The position numbers and the translations under genes were made by a program. Below the pieces are notes generated by a model. That model made no database searches and was not told the DNA's origin. It saw only the letters and a list, made by a program, of their open reading frames with translations. Positions 12,074-21,194 of a stretch of DNA of 64,000 nt are shown piece after piece; the stretch's first letter is position 1, and the number at the start of each line of letters is the position of its first letter. The DNA is from Sphingobacterium sp. UGAL515B_05 (GTDB lineage: Bacteria; Bacteroidota; Bacteroidia; Sphingobacteriales; Sphingobacteriaceae), in assembly GCF_033097525.1 (NCBI RefSeq), contig NZ_CP109907.1:3224001-3288000 (forward strand), read 5' to 3'.

Positions 12074-15000
12074 ATGAAGATATCTTTTTGGAGCACAAAA
12101 GCACAAATCAGTTTACTGATGGGATTGGCTTCTCCTTTTATTTTTCAACCCTCTCGAGTTGACGCTAAAGTAAGTACGATCAATTATTATAATACAATAG
12201 GTCGCGATCAAGGAAACCGTATTATCACGATTCAGAAAATTAATCCGACAACAGTCGAGATTGTATACGATAATGGTCAACGTCTTACTTTAGATTTCTA
12301 CGGTAATCATATTTTTAGGATGTTCCAGGATGTTCATGGCGGTATTATCCGTGATCCCGAAGCAAAACCCGAAGCAAAAATATTGGTAGAGCAACCTCGG
12401 AAAACAGTCACTGGGCTTGAGGTAAAGGATGAAGGTAATAAGGTCAGCATCGCCACGAATGATATTCTTTTTTCAATGGATAAACAGACTTCTCAGTTTA
12501 GTATCCTCAATCGGAAAAGCAATAAAATTGTCGTTGAAAGCTTAAAGCCAATTGTTTTCGAAGAGAAACAAGTAAGCGTTGAATTGAAGGAAAATGCGGA
12601 TGAATACTTTTTTGGTGGTGGCGTTCAAAATGGGCGTTTTTCACATAAGGGAAAAGTGATTGCAATCGAAAATCAGAACAGCTGGACCGATGGTGGTGTT
12701 GCCTCTCCAACCCCTTATTATTGGTCAACCAAAGGGTATGGTTTTATGTGGCATACCTTTAAGAAGGGAAGTTATGCCTTTGGAGCCAAAACCCCTGGGA
12801 CAGTAAAATTGGCGCATGACACAGATTATCTGGATGTCTTTTTTATGATTAATGACGGGATAGTACCCTTGCTCAACGATTTCTATCAATTGACGGGCAA
12901 CCCAATTCTTCTACCGAAATTTGGTTTGTATGAGGGGCATCTTAATGCCTATAACCGCGATTTTTGGAAAGAAGATGAAAAGGGAATTCTATTTGAAGAC
13001 GGCAAACGCTATAAAGAAAGTCAAAAGGACAATGGCGGAATCAAAGAATCGCTGAACGGTGAGAAAAACAATTATCAATTTTCGGCTCGCGCTGTAATTG
13101 ATCGTTATAAGGCTCATGATATGCCTTTGGGATGGATTCTTCCAAATGATGGCTATGGTGCTGGCTATGGCCAAACGGAATCTTTAGATGGAAATATCCA
13201 AAATTTGAAAGAGTTTGGCGATTATGCACGTAAGAATGGTGTAGAAATCGGTTTATGGACGCAGTCTGATCTTCATCCCAAAGATAGTATAAGTGCATTA
13301 CTACAACGTGATATCGTAAAAGAGGTTCGGGATGCGGGGGTGAGAGTCCTAAAAACGGATGTGGCCTGGGTTGGTCCTGGATACTCTTTTGGTCTCAATG
13401 GGGTCGCTGATGTGGGACATACCATGCCTTACTATGGTAACAACGCTCGTCCATTTATTATTTCATTGGATGGTTGGGCAGGCACACAGCGCTATGCCGG
13501 TATCTGGTCGGGCGACCAGACTGGAGGCGTATGGGAGTATATTCGATTCCATATACCAACGTATATCGGCTCGGGACTTTCAGGTCAGCCCAATATTACC
13601 TCCGATATGGACGGGATCTTTGGTGGTAAAAACTTTAAGGTGAATATTCGTGATTTCCAATGGAAGACCTGGACACCAATGGAACTCAATATGGATGGCT
13701 GGGGATCGAACGAGAAATACCCGCATGCTTTGGGTGAGCCGGCTACTTCTATCAATCGTCTGTATTTGAAATTGAAATCTCAATTGGTTCCCTATAGCTA
13801 TAGTGTTGCGAAACAAGCAGTAGATGGACTACCTATCATTCGTGCTATGTTTTTAGAGCAAGCAAATAGTTATACGCTTGGAAAGGCAACGCAATACCAG
13901 TACCTCTATGGTCCAAATTTCCTTGTAGCACCGATTTACCAGGAAACACGTGTGGATGAGAAAGGAAATGATATGCGCAATGGTATCTACCTGCCGGATG
14001 GTGAATGGATTGATTATTTTACGGGTGAAAAATACCAGGGAGGGCGTATTATCAATAACTTTAATGTGCCTATTTGGAAGCTGCCTGTTTTCGTGAAAAA
14101 TGGAGCCATTATTCCGGTCACCAACCCAAATAATAATGTGCTGGAAATCAAAAAAGATCAACGTATTTATGAAGTATATCCTTATGGAAGCTCTAGTTTC
14201 CTAGAATATGATGATGATGGAAAGACAGAGGCCTACCGTTATGGTAAGGGGGCAAGTACATCCATAACTTCGCAGTTAAACAACAATAAAGTTGTTTTTG
14301 CGATTGCTCCAACGCAAGGCGAATTTGACGGTTTTGAGAAAATGAAGTCTACGGAAATTCGTTTCAACGTTAGCAAAGCACCGAAGAAATTGACAGTAAA
14401 GGTCAATGGGAAAAATAGCAAACTTAAAGAAGTGAATAGTATAGATGCGTTTAATACTTCTGAAAACGTATATTTCTATGACGCACAACCAAACCTGAAT
14501 CAGTTTGCAACCAAGGGATCTGAATTTGAAAAAGTACCTTTGGTGAAAAATCCGATGTTGTTGGTACGACTAGCCAAACAGGATGTCTCATCGACCGCAA
14601 TAGAAGTACAATTGGAGGGTTTCGAATATGCTCCTGCAGACAACTATCTGGCTCAGACTGGTGCTTTGACCTCGCCCAAAGCTGTTATCACAGATCAACA
14701 TACACAAGCGTATACCTTAACGCCAACCTGGGAAAAGGTTGCAAATGCTGATTATTATGAAATTGAATTCAATAATCTGATCTATTCGACCATCAAAGAC
14801 AGTCAATTGCTATTCGAAGGATTGGCCGCGGAAACGGATTACCAGTTTAAAATTAGAGCTGTCAATAAATCTGGTGTTTCAGATTGGAGTACATTTGCCG
14901 CAAGAACAAAAGCAAACCCGTTGGAATTTGCCATCGAAGGAATCAAAGCAGAGACTTCTGTGGATAACCAAGGTGGAAATGGTATCAATAAATTGTTCAA

Positions 15001-15940
15001 TTATGACGAGGGGGATATGTGGCATACAAAATGGGGACAGACAGCGGTTCCGTTTGATATGACCTTAGATCTAAAATCCGTTAATCAATTGGATAAGTTT
15101 GAGTATCTTCCAAGAACCGATGGCGGAAATGGCATCATTTTAAAAGGAAAAGTATTCTATAGCAACGATAAGGACACCTGGACGGAAGCTGGTAGTTTTG
15201 ATTGGAAACGTGATGGCGAAATGAAACGTTTTGATTTTAGAACCCATCCGGTGGCTCGATTTATTAAAATTTCAGTTTCTGAAGCTGTGGGAGGTTTTGG
15301 TTCAGGAAGAGAATTATATGTGTTTAAAGTACCAGGATCGTCAAGCTACTTACCGGGCGATATTAATAATGACCGATTGATCGATCATAATGACTTGACT
15401 TCCTACATTAACTATACGGGATTGCGACTGGGAGATGGAGATTTCGAAGGTTATGTCAGCAATGGCGATGTCAATAAAAATAATCTGATTGACGCTTATG
15501 ATATTTCCAATGTTGCTGTTGTCATAGAAGGTGGTGCGAAACCAAATAAAGAAGAAAAGGTCAGTGGTAAATTAAAATTGGTTCCCTCAAAGACGACCTT
15601 AAAGTCAGGCGATATTGTGGAGATTAGTGTTAGTGGAGAGAATCTTAAAGCTGTCAATGCACTTAGTTTTGCCCTTCCTTACAATCAGGGTGATTTTGAG
15701 TATGTCGGTATTGAGTCCTTGCATTTAAAAGAGATGAACAATTATAGCAACGATCGTCTTCACACCAATGGAAGTAAGGCTCTGTATGCTACTTTTGTTA
15801 ATCTAGGTAACAAGGAGACCTTGAATGGATCTGAAGTTTTATTTAAGATTAAATTAAAAGCGAAACGTAATGTCAACTTCAATCTGAAAGCGATAGATGG
15901 TATTTTAGTAGACAAGAAGCTAAATTCTGTTTCTTTCTAA
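12074..15940 (+). CDS. Secreted multidomain GH31 glycosidase with dockerin and cohesin-like domains
   Basis: 1,288-residue exported glycoside hydrolase of family 31. Order: signal peptide (about 1-32), GH31 N-domain, catalytic barrel, C-terminal beta domains, FN3-like domain (about 869-946), F5/8C-like carbohydrate-binding domain (about 950-1090), two dockerin repeats (GDINNDRLIDHNDL from 1095, GDVNKNNLIDAYDI from 1131), and a C-terminal beta domain (about 1164-1288) resembling cohesin. The predicted nucleophile is D429 in VLKTDVAW and the acid/base D481 in WSGDQTGG. The IWSGDQTGG motif and the FN3/F5/8C/dockerin layout recall the GH31 branch containing bacterial alpha-N-acetylgalactosaminidases, so O-glycan or mucin GalNAc is a candidate substrate; other alpha-glycosidase activities remain possible. 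It stands alone, with no SusC/SusD pair beside it, and ends at a very strong hairpin. Confidence 0.88.
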   Translation: MKISFWSTKAQISLLMGLASPFIFQPSRVDAKVSTINYYNTIGRDQGNRIITIQKINPTTVEIVYDNGQRLTLDFYGNHIFRMFQDVHGGIIRDPEAKPEAKILVEQPRKTVTGLEVKDEGNKVSIATNDILFSMDKQTSQFSILNRKSNKIVVESLKPIVFEEKQVSVELKENADEYFFGGGVQNGRFSHKGKVIAIENQNSWTDGGVASPTPYYWSTKGYGFMWHTFKKGSYAFGAKTPGTVKLAHDTDYLDVFFMINDGIVPLLNDFYQLTGNPILLPKFGLYEGHLNAYNRDFWKEDEKGILFEDGKRYKESQKDNGGIKESLNGEKNNYQFSARAVIDRYKAHDMPLGWILPNDGYGAGYGQTESLDGNIQNLKEFGDYARKNGVEIGLWTQSDLHPKDSISALLQRDIVKEVRDAGVRVLKTDVAWVGPGYSFGLNGVADVGHTMPYYGNNARPFIISLDGWAGTQRYAGIWSGDQTGGVWEYIRFHIPTYIGSGLSGQPNITSDMDGIFGGKNFKVNIRDFQWKTWTPMELNMDGWGSNEKYPHALGEPATSINRLYLKLKSQLVPYSYSVAKQAVDGLPIIRAMFLEQANSYTLGKATQYQYLYGPNFLVAPIYQETRVDEKGNDMRNGIYLPDGEWIDYFTGEKYQGGRIINNFNVPIWKLPVFVKNGAIIPVTNPNNNVLEIKKDQRIYEVYPYGSSSFLEYDDDGKTEAYRYGKGASTSITSQLNNNKVVFAIAPTQGEFDGFEKMKSTEIRFNVSKAPKKLTVKVNGKNSKLKEVNSIDAFNTSENVYFYDAQPNLNQFATKGSEFEKVPLVKNPMLLVRLAKQDVSSTAIEVQLEGFEYAPADNYLAQTGALTSPKAVITDQHTQAYTLTPTWEKVANADYYEIEFNNLIYSTIKDSQLLFEGLAAETDYQFKIRAVNKSGVSDWSTFAARTKANPLEFAIEGIKAETSVDNQGGNGINKLFNYDEGDMWHTKWGQTAVPFDMTLDLKSVNQLDKFEYLPRTDGGNGIILKGKVFYSNDKDTWTEAGSFDWKRDGEMKRFDFRTHPVARFIKISVSEAVGGFGSGRELYVFKVPGSSSYLPGDINNDRLIDHNDLTSYINYTGLRLGDGDFEGYVSNGDVNKNNLIDAYDISNVAVVIEGGAKPNKEEKVSGKLKLVPSKTTLKSGDIVEISVSGENLKAVNALSFALPYNQGDFEYVGIESLHLKEMNNYSNDRLHTNGSKALYATFVNLGNKETLNGSEVLFKIKLKAKRNVNFNLKAIDGILVDKKLNSVSF

Positions 15941-16003
15941 ATCAGTTACGATAAAAAGAAGGGGGATCTTTATAGATCCCCCTTCTTTTTATCGTAACTG
16001 ATT
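15940..16003. terminator. Perfect 30-bp inverted repeat, bidirectional terminator
   Basis: The arms at 15940-15969 and 15974-16003 are exact reverse complements with a TTAT loop. The inner part is GGGGGATCT/AGATCCCCC, flanked by AAAAAGAA/TTCTTTTT, which gives a T-run on both strands. It fills the gap between the convergent GH31 and pirin genes, and its first base is part of the GH31 stop codon. Confidence 0.9.
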
Positions 16004-16010
16004 GGTGTGA

Positions 16011-16889
16011 TTAATTTAGCGCCATGCTAAGATCCATCAGTAAAATTTCAGTATCAGCCGAAGTAGATTTTAAACTGATTTCTGAGACATCCCAAATACC
16101 GAAGCCATCTCGGGTCTCTAATGCTTGTCCTTCTACTGTAACACTTCCTTTAAGTACAAAGATGTAAACACCGTTGCCTGCTTGTTTAATCTGATAGTTC
16201 GTTTCGATATCTTTTTCAAAATGACCTAGATGAAACCAGGCATCTTGATGGATCCAGACCCCTTCATCCGTTGGATCTGGCGAAAGTATCTGTTGAAACC
16301 TGTTGTGTCGCTGACTGACATCTAGCGTGATTTGATCGTATCGTGGTGTTACATTTCGTTTATTTGGATATACCCATATTTGTAGGAATTTTACAATTTG
16401 ATCATCATTTTTATTGTATTCACTATGCATAATACCCGTTCCGGCACTCATGATCTGAATATCTCCTTTTTTGATGATCGCTTTATTACCCATGCTATCC
16501 TCGTGTTCTAAATCACCCTCCAATGGAATACTGATGATTTCCATATTATCGTGTGGATGTTTGCCAAAACCTCTTCCTTCAGCCACCATATCATCATTTA
16601 GTACCCGTAATACACCGAAGTGCATACGCTCCGGGTTGTGATAATTGGCGAAGCTGAAAGTATGATGGCTCTTGAGCCATCCATGATTGGCGTAGCCTCG
16701 GCTGGACGCTTTATGCAGTACACTGTGATCTTCCAATTTGGATATTTTGTTTTCAATAGCGTTTGATTCCAAAGCTTCCAATGGTTCTATTTCATCGATA
16801 TCATTTTGTAAGACATCTCCAGCGGAAGAGTTTTTTGTGAATATGCCGGAACCTAAAAGTCCTTTTTTTATAAAGTTTTGTGTGTTCAT
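16011..16889 (-). CDS. Pirin-family bicupin protein
   Basis: 292-residue pirin homologue. The N-terminal cupin carries the metal-ligand set in HPHDNMEIISIPLEG and HSEYN, matching pirin/YhhW proteins, some of which have quercetin 2,3-dioxygenase activity while others regulate metabolism. About 50 residues precede the canonical pirin start (VLHKASSRGYANHG), a low-complexity N-terminal extension without a signal peptide. It precedes, on the same strand, no close gene; the 104-residue unknown gene and the OsmC gene lie upstream, so the three could be cotranscribed (OsmC, unknown, pirin). The physiological substrate is unknown. Confidence 0.86.
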   Translation of the reverse strand: MNTQNFIKKGLLGSGIFTKNSSAGDVLQNDIDEIEPLEALESNAIENKISKLEDHSVLHKASSRGYANHGWLKSHHTFSFANYHNPERMHFGVLRVLNDDMVAEGRGFGKHPHDNMEIISIPLEGDLEHEDSMGNKAIIKKGDIQIMSAGTGIMHSEYNKNDDQIVKFLQIWVYPNKRNVTPRYDQITLDVSQRHNRFQQILSPDPTDEGVWIHQDAWFHLGHFEKDIETNYQIKQAGNGVYIFVLKGSVTVEGQALETRDGFGIWDVSEISLKSTSADTEILLMDLSMALN

Positions 16890-16949
16890 GATTTCATTAA
16901 TTTATTTATTTAATTAGATGCAGGGCATTTAATTAATTGTAATCGCTAA

Positions 16950-17264
16950 TTACTCAGTTACTAATTCAGGAAAAAGGCTGTACACTTCATTTTTTAGAAG
17001 GCCGCTTCCTCCACCGTAGTGTTGTATTAAGCCGATCGGATAATTTAAAAGAGAAAGATGATCGGTGATTTCCTTTTCTTCTTGCTGGGAAAGACCTGAG
17101 CTCAATAAAATGACGTCTACGGGATTATCCCTAAGGTAACTTTTACAGGCACCCAGCTCCTCTTGAACAATGGCATGCCAGCTCGTATTGCTCTCGATAA
17201 TTCGCTTCAGCGTTAGAAGGATGTCTGTATTTTTTCCAAATACAACAAAGCTTAAAGTTCTCAT
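16950..17264 (-). CDS. Uncharacterised 104-residue protein, receiver-like pattern
   Basis: I do not recognise a named family. The sequence alternates hydrophobic strands and helices (LSFVVFGKN, VDVILLSSG, YPIGLIQHYGGGSGLL) in a way that recalls a response-regulator receiver fold. The Asp in NPVDVILLSSG sits where a phospho-acceptor strand would end, but the acidic pocket is not clear. It has no signal peptide or membrane segment. It lies 12 bp downstream of the OsmC gene and 60 bp upstream of the pirin gene in the same direction, which suggests a shared stress-related operon. Function unknown. Confidence 0.65.
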   Translation of the reverse strand: MRTLSFVVFGKNTDILLTLKRIIESNTSWHAIVQEELGACKSYLRDNPVDVILLSSGLSQQEEKEITDHLSLLNYPIGLIQHYGGGSGLLKNEVYSLFPELVTE

Positions 17265-17276
17265 AGCGCTAAATTT

Positions 17277-17705
17277 TTAAGACTGCATGTTTGTATGGAT
17301 CGTGGTTTGGACAACAGCCGTGTTTTTTAAGATTTTGGAAACTGGGCATTCTTCTGCTATCTGCTTGAGACGTTCCGCAATTTCTGTCGCCAAGGTTTGA
17401 TCAAATGAGATTTCACGTTCGAAATAGGTGACCACCTGTTCTTTTTCTATTCGGAGATACATATTTGAACTCACGGAAATACCTTGGATAGCGAGACCTT
17501 TTTTATCAATATACATTCTTAGCGTCGCTAAAGTACAGGACACCAAAGAAGAAACTAGTAGTGTATACGGATCGGGGCCAAGATCTCTACCGCCGAGTTT
17601 TTCAGGTTCGTCTGTGATAAATTCTCCGTTTCTCCATTGGATGGTGGTCTTATATTTCTGTTCCGTGATATGGCCAGACACCGGTTTGTCTAAAATGTAC
17701 TTCAT
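17277..17705 (-). CDS. OsmC/Ohr-family peroxiredoxin-like protein
   Basis: 142-residue OsmC-family protein. Members reduce organic hydroperoxides with a pair of cysteines; here SSLVSCTLATLRMYIDKKG carries the first cysteine and EECPVSKIL the second, at the usual spacing. The start was placed at the ATG at 17705 (MKYILDKPVSG), because the 20 codons before it do not resemble the family and this gives the normal length. It leads a same-strand set with the 104-residue unknown gene and the pirin gene. Confidence 0.85.
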   Translation of the reverse strand: MKYILDKPVSGHITEQKYKTTIQWRNGEFITDEPEKLGGRDLGPDPYTLLVSSLVSCTLATLRMYIDKKGLAIQGISVSSNMYLRIEKEQVVTYFEREISFDQTLATEIAERLKQIAEECPVSKILKNTAVVQTTIHTNMQS

Positions 17706-17970
17706 ACGAACTAGTCTTTTTATTTGTGATACTACAAAATTAAGTGGGAATTGATTCATTTCCATTGATGTAGTTCAATAAATATTGACTTATTGTGCAA
17801 TCCTATGACCAAAAGATGGGGACAATACAGCTTTATTTTTCTCGGATAGACGATCGTTATTTTCAAAGAAAAATAAAAGACGGAAATAAGTTCAATCGCA
17901 GAAATTTTCTTACTTTTAACAGTCGAATACATGCAATTTTTTTAAGGGATTTTAATTTAATATTTCGGTT

Positions 17971-18690
17971 ATGATGAAGAGATTTTTACTTGTCGGACTT
18001 TTTGCTGGTGTAACCCATTTTATGGCTTTCTCACAATCACATGAGCTTCGTGTGGGAGTTACCTCTGGTGTGTCCAACTTTACGGGATCCGGAACCGAAG
18101 CAAAGAGCACGTTGAATGGATCTACGCAGCAGGACTATTATACCAATAATCCTTATGGAAAAAAATATGGAATCAATATTGGTGGCGCTTTAAACTACCG
18201 TTATGTTTTTGCCAATAACCTAATATTAGGTTTAGAGGGTGCATATGAACGATTGCAGACAAAGATTGATTTGGAGGGCAATGAATTTATGAATGGAAGT
18301 CGAGGCCAAACCCGTCTCAATCAACAATTTATCAATTTTAATCCTTTTGTTGGCTATCGTGTCTTTTTTGAGCCGATGACAATGGATATTCAGTTGGGTA
18401 TGGATATTGCGAAAACGCTGAGTATCAAAGAAAATGGTAGCATTGAAGATAAACAGGGAAATAAAACAAGTTTTGATCGTGACAGAGGCAAGGTTATCGA
18501 TTTGGATCTACGCCCTCGTTTACAGTTTAATGTAAATTATGACCGTTATACTGTGTTTGCCGGTTATTCATGGGGATTGAAGGATTATAACAACGGGATG
18601 CTTGGTGCTGATCCCGGTGTGGCACGATTAAATGTATTCCGCTTAGGCCTGCAGTATCAGCTATTAACTCCGATCTTCAAAAATGACTAA
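17971..18690 (+). CDS. Outer-membrane beta-barrel protein
   Basis: 239-residue protein with a signal peptide (MMKRFLLVGLFAGVTHFMAFSQS) and a barrel-like alternation of aromatic and polar residues (LRVGVTSGVSNF, YRYVFANNLILGLEGAYE, YTVFAGYSWGLKDYN), ending in LGLQYQLL. It resembles the small porin-like or PorT-like barrel proteins common in Bacteroidota; no specific cargo or partner is evident. The start could be either of the two adjacent ATGs. Its last 8 bases overlap the next gene, which implies cotranslation with the TMEM175-like channel. Confidence 0.75.
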   Translation: MMKRFLLVGLFAGVTHFMAFSQSHELRVGVTSGVSNFTGSGTEAKSTLNGSTQQDYYTNNPYGKKYGINIGGALNYRYVFANNLILGLEGAYERLQTKIDLEGNEFMNGSRGQTRLNQQFINFNPFVGYRVFFEPMTMDIQLGMDIAKTLSIKENGSIEDKQGNKTSFDRDRGKVIDLDLRPRLQFNVNYDRYTVFAGYSWGLKDYNNGMLGADPGVARLNVFRLGLQYQLLTPIFKND

Positions 18691-19261
18691 AGGCAGGTTA
18701 GAAGCATTCAGTGATGGTGTTTTGGCCATCATTATAACGATTATGGTACTTGAATTAAAAGTGCCGGAAGGATTTACTTTTGCGAGCCTCAAACCTATAT
18801 TTCCCAAAATTATTTCTTATATCGTAAGTTTTATGTATGTGGGAATCTATTGGAATAACCATCATCATCTGTTCCAAATTGTTCGTAAAGTGAACGGGAA
18901 GGTTCTTTGGAGTAATTTGCATTTATTATTTTGGTTGTCATTAATGCCAGTGACAACGAATTGGATTGGCGAGTCACATTTTGAAAGAGACCCAATTATT
19001 GCCTATGGCTTTGTTCTGATCATGTGTTCCATCGCATATCATATTGTTGAATATTTTGTGATTCAAATCGAAGGGGAAGAATCTGCATTGAAAAGAGCTG
19101 TCAAATCGAAAGTTAAGGAGAATATTTCTACGACTCTTTACTTTTTGGGGATAGGGCTATCGTTTATTAACCCCTATGTCAGTTTGCTCATGTATGGAAC
19201 AGTCGCTGTGATGTGGCTTATACCTGATCGCCGTATTGAAAAAGAATTGCAGGATCAATAG
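18683..19261 (+). CDS. TMEM175-family (DUF1211) predicted potassium channel
   Basis: 192-residue membrane protein whose N-terminus carries the family hallmark RLEAFSDGVLAI. The FSD motif on the first helix lines the pore in TMEM175 channels. About six membrane helices are visible, the length of the single-repeat bacterial members that assemble as tetramers and conduct potassium. It overlaps the upstream barrel gene by 8 bp. Channel activity is inferred from the family. Confidence 0.83.
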   Translation: MTKGRLEAFSDGVLAIIITIMVLELKVPEGFTFASLKPIFPKIISYIVSFMYVGIYWNNHHHLFQIVRKVNGKVLWSNLHLLFWLSLMPVTTNWIGESHFERDPIIAYGFVLIMCSIAYHIVEYFVIQIEGEESALKRAVKSKVKENISTTLYFLGIGLSFINPYVSLLMYGTVAVMWLIPDRRIEKELQDQ

Positions 19262-19299
19262 CTTTGCTGATCCAATGTTTGAAGGATAAACGTTGCACG

Positions 19300-19815
19300 T
19301 TACCTGACAGTTGTCTGCGGAACAACGATGGTTTCATAGCCTAGTTTCTGGTAGGTATCCCGCATCACTTTAAAGGTATATTTAGCTTCTGCCCAAGTTT
19401 GTTTCCGCTCATTGTCATTTTCGTAAATAGCCTTCCAGGGGGGGAGGATAAAAACTTTGTTGTGATACCGTAGTTTTTTTGCCTCTTGTAATATCTCTTC
19501 TTCGAAGGCAAGATTTTCCATCGTGATGTAAGCCAGTGTATCGGGGATTCCACGATCAAAAAACACGTAGTCTTTTGTGTTTTTCTTTCGCTGCGCCAAA
19601 TAGCTAGCAGATGAAGCAGCTAGCATGAGCCTGCTATAGTGAAGTTTATTTTTCCAGGGCAGTCCATCTGTATCGGCTTCCAATTGTTCTCTGATGATGC
19701 GACGCGCATCCTCTTCCACCATGCTAAATCCCCGCTTATGTAATTCTTTTAATAAGGTTGTTTTACCGACTCCAGGTCCTCCTGTAAGAACGACAAAATA
19801 GTTTGTTTGATCCAT
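19300..19815 (-). CDS. P-loop NTPase/kinase-like protein (AAA_28 type)
   Basis: 171-residue cytosolic protein with a Walker A motif GGPGVGKTT near the N-terminus and a DRGIPDT segment that fits the second acidic motif of small kinase-like P-loop proteins. The fold resembles nucleoside or shikimate-kinase-like ATPases grouped as AAA_28. The substrate is unknown. It converges on the TMEM175 gene, leaving 38 bp between them, and stands apart from the membrane protein upstream. Confidence 0.78.
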   Translation of the reverse strand: MDQTNYFVVLTGGPGVGKTTLLKELHKRGFSMVEEDARRIIREQLEADTDGLPWKNKLHYSRLMLAASSASYLAQRKKNTKDYVFFDRGIPDTLAYITMENLAFEEEILQEAKKLRYHNKVFILPPWKAIYENDNERKQTWAEAKYTFKVMRDTYQKLGYETIVVPQTTVR

Positions 19816-19893
19816 AATGATTAAAATGAAGTGATTTCCGAAATGGAAAAAATTGGATGTAAAGAATGATTGCTCGCTACAATTTTAAAAAAA

Positions 19894-20982
19894 TTAGCTG
19901 TATTGTTTTGCAATTTTCTTTTCGGGTTCGACGTAGCATGTATATAAGAAAAATAAAAATATATATTCTAGTGGCTTCATCAAAATATAAGTCATATTTG
20001 ATGCGCTGCTTGAATTAATTTTGACGGAGATATTAAAACCATATTTATCGTAGCAATATCTGACATAGCGATGTAGTGCTGGCGATAAATCGCTTAATAT
20101 TTCTTCGAATGCGTTGGCCACCTGAAGCTGTCTATTGACAATGATCGTGTTGCCATGTCTTGTGCCTAGCCGTAGGGGTTTAACAAGGGCAGGATCTCCT
20201 TTTGCCGCAACTGTACAGAGGTAATGGCCCTGATGATCGAGGATAGGAGGGTGCATTTTTTGTGAAAATGCCCAAGTAGTTGTTTCTGTAAAAACTTTCA
20301 CCATGGAGTCCCGATCCTGCCCCAATAGGATGAGGATGATCGTTAGTAGGAGAAAGACCGGAACAAGTAAAATAAGAGCACATGCCGGATAATTCAGCTT
20401 TGAGGAAAGCAGGTTATTGATTTTATTGAGCGTGCTGTTAGCATAGCTTCTGCTCATAGCGTAACGCCGTTCTTCAACGATGATTTTACGGATTAGCCCA
20501 ATGCCCATAATCAAGCAGCATATTGGCGTGAAAATAAAGAATAAAGTTCCTTCGTTGCCAACATACATATCCAATGTGGACGTATCGTGGTGGCTGACCT
20601 GAACGAGCACAAACAGACTGATAATACTACCTATCATTAACATAATTAGCATCAGGACAAGAGGAATAGGGGGGATTTTTCGTCCCTTGAGCCAAATCGC
20701 TATTGCTGAAATATTGAATGCAATGAAATAAAATGATAGCGATACAAGGTGTTTTCCGCCGAAGGGAATATAACAATCACCATCTACGGGATCTACGGCT
20801 TGATTATATTGACTCGAGTGGAATAATAGCCCTACCCCGCTTATCATTAATGAAATCAGGTAGCCGATGATAATGGCATACTCAACAATTGTTATTTTCC
20901 GCTTTTGTTTTTTGACAGCCGAACGAAGTAGATATAAAATCCCGAACAGCGTAAGAAGAATAAGGAGAAAAATGAAGATCAT
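19894..20982 (-). CDS. Uncharacterised multi-pass membrane protein
   Basis: 362 residues with about six hydrophobic segments (near residues 1-20, 35-55, 85-100, 108-130, 148-168, 205-225). A polar domain of about 110 residues follows, containing RLGTRHGNTIIVNRQLQVANAFEEI, and the protein ends in another hydrophobic stretch. It may belong to a DUF found in Bacteroidota (DUF6688 came to mind, but I cannot verify it). No catalytic motif is recognised. It has about 210 bp of upstream sequence before the next gene, so it is probably transcribed alone. Confidence 0.6.
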   Translation of the reverse strand: MIFIFLLILLTLFGILYLLRSAVKKQKRKITIVEYAIIIGYLISLMISGVGLLFHSSQYNQAVDPVDGDCYIPFGGKHLVSLSFYFIAFNISAIAIWLKGRKIPPIPLVLMLIMLMIGSIISLFVLVQVSHHDTSTLDMYVGNEGTLFFIFTPICCLIMGIGLIRKIIVEERRYAMSRSYANSTLNKINNLLSSKLNYPACALILLVPVFLLLTIILILLGQDRDSMVKVFTETTTWAFSQKMHPPILDHQGHYLCTVAAKGDPALVKPLRLGTRHGNTIIVNRQLQVANAFEEILSDLSPALHRYVRYCYDKYGFNISVKINSSSASNMTYILMKPLEYIFLFFLYTCYVEPEKKIAKQYS

Positions 20983-21194
20983 AATGGGGTGAACAGTTAT
21001 AATTCTAAAACGAATATCGTCAAATCATTTGTTTAATTCAGTTACAAGGCAATCAATTGTTTTTGGAATATATCCGTATAACGGATTGAATCCAAAATTA
21101 TTGAAGTGTTTAATGGGTCGGAATTCAAAATTTTCTCAACAGTGTAGAAGCTATTAAGGTATCTATAGTGCCCATGTCCAGCAAAGACCAGAGT

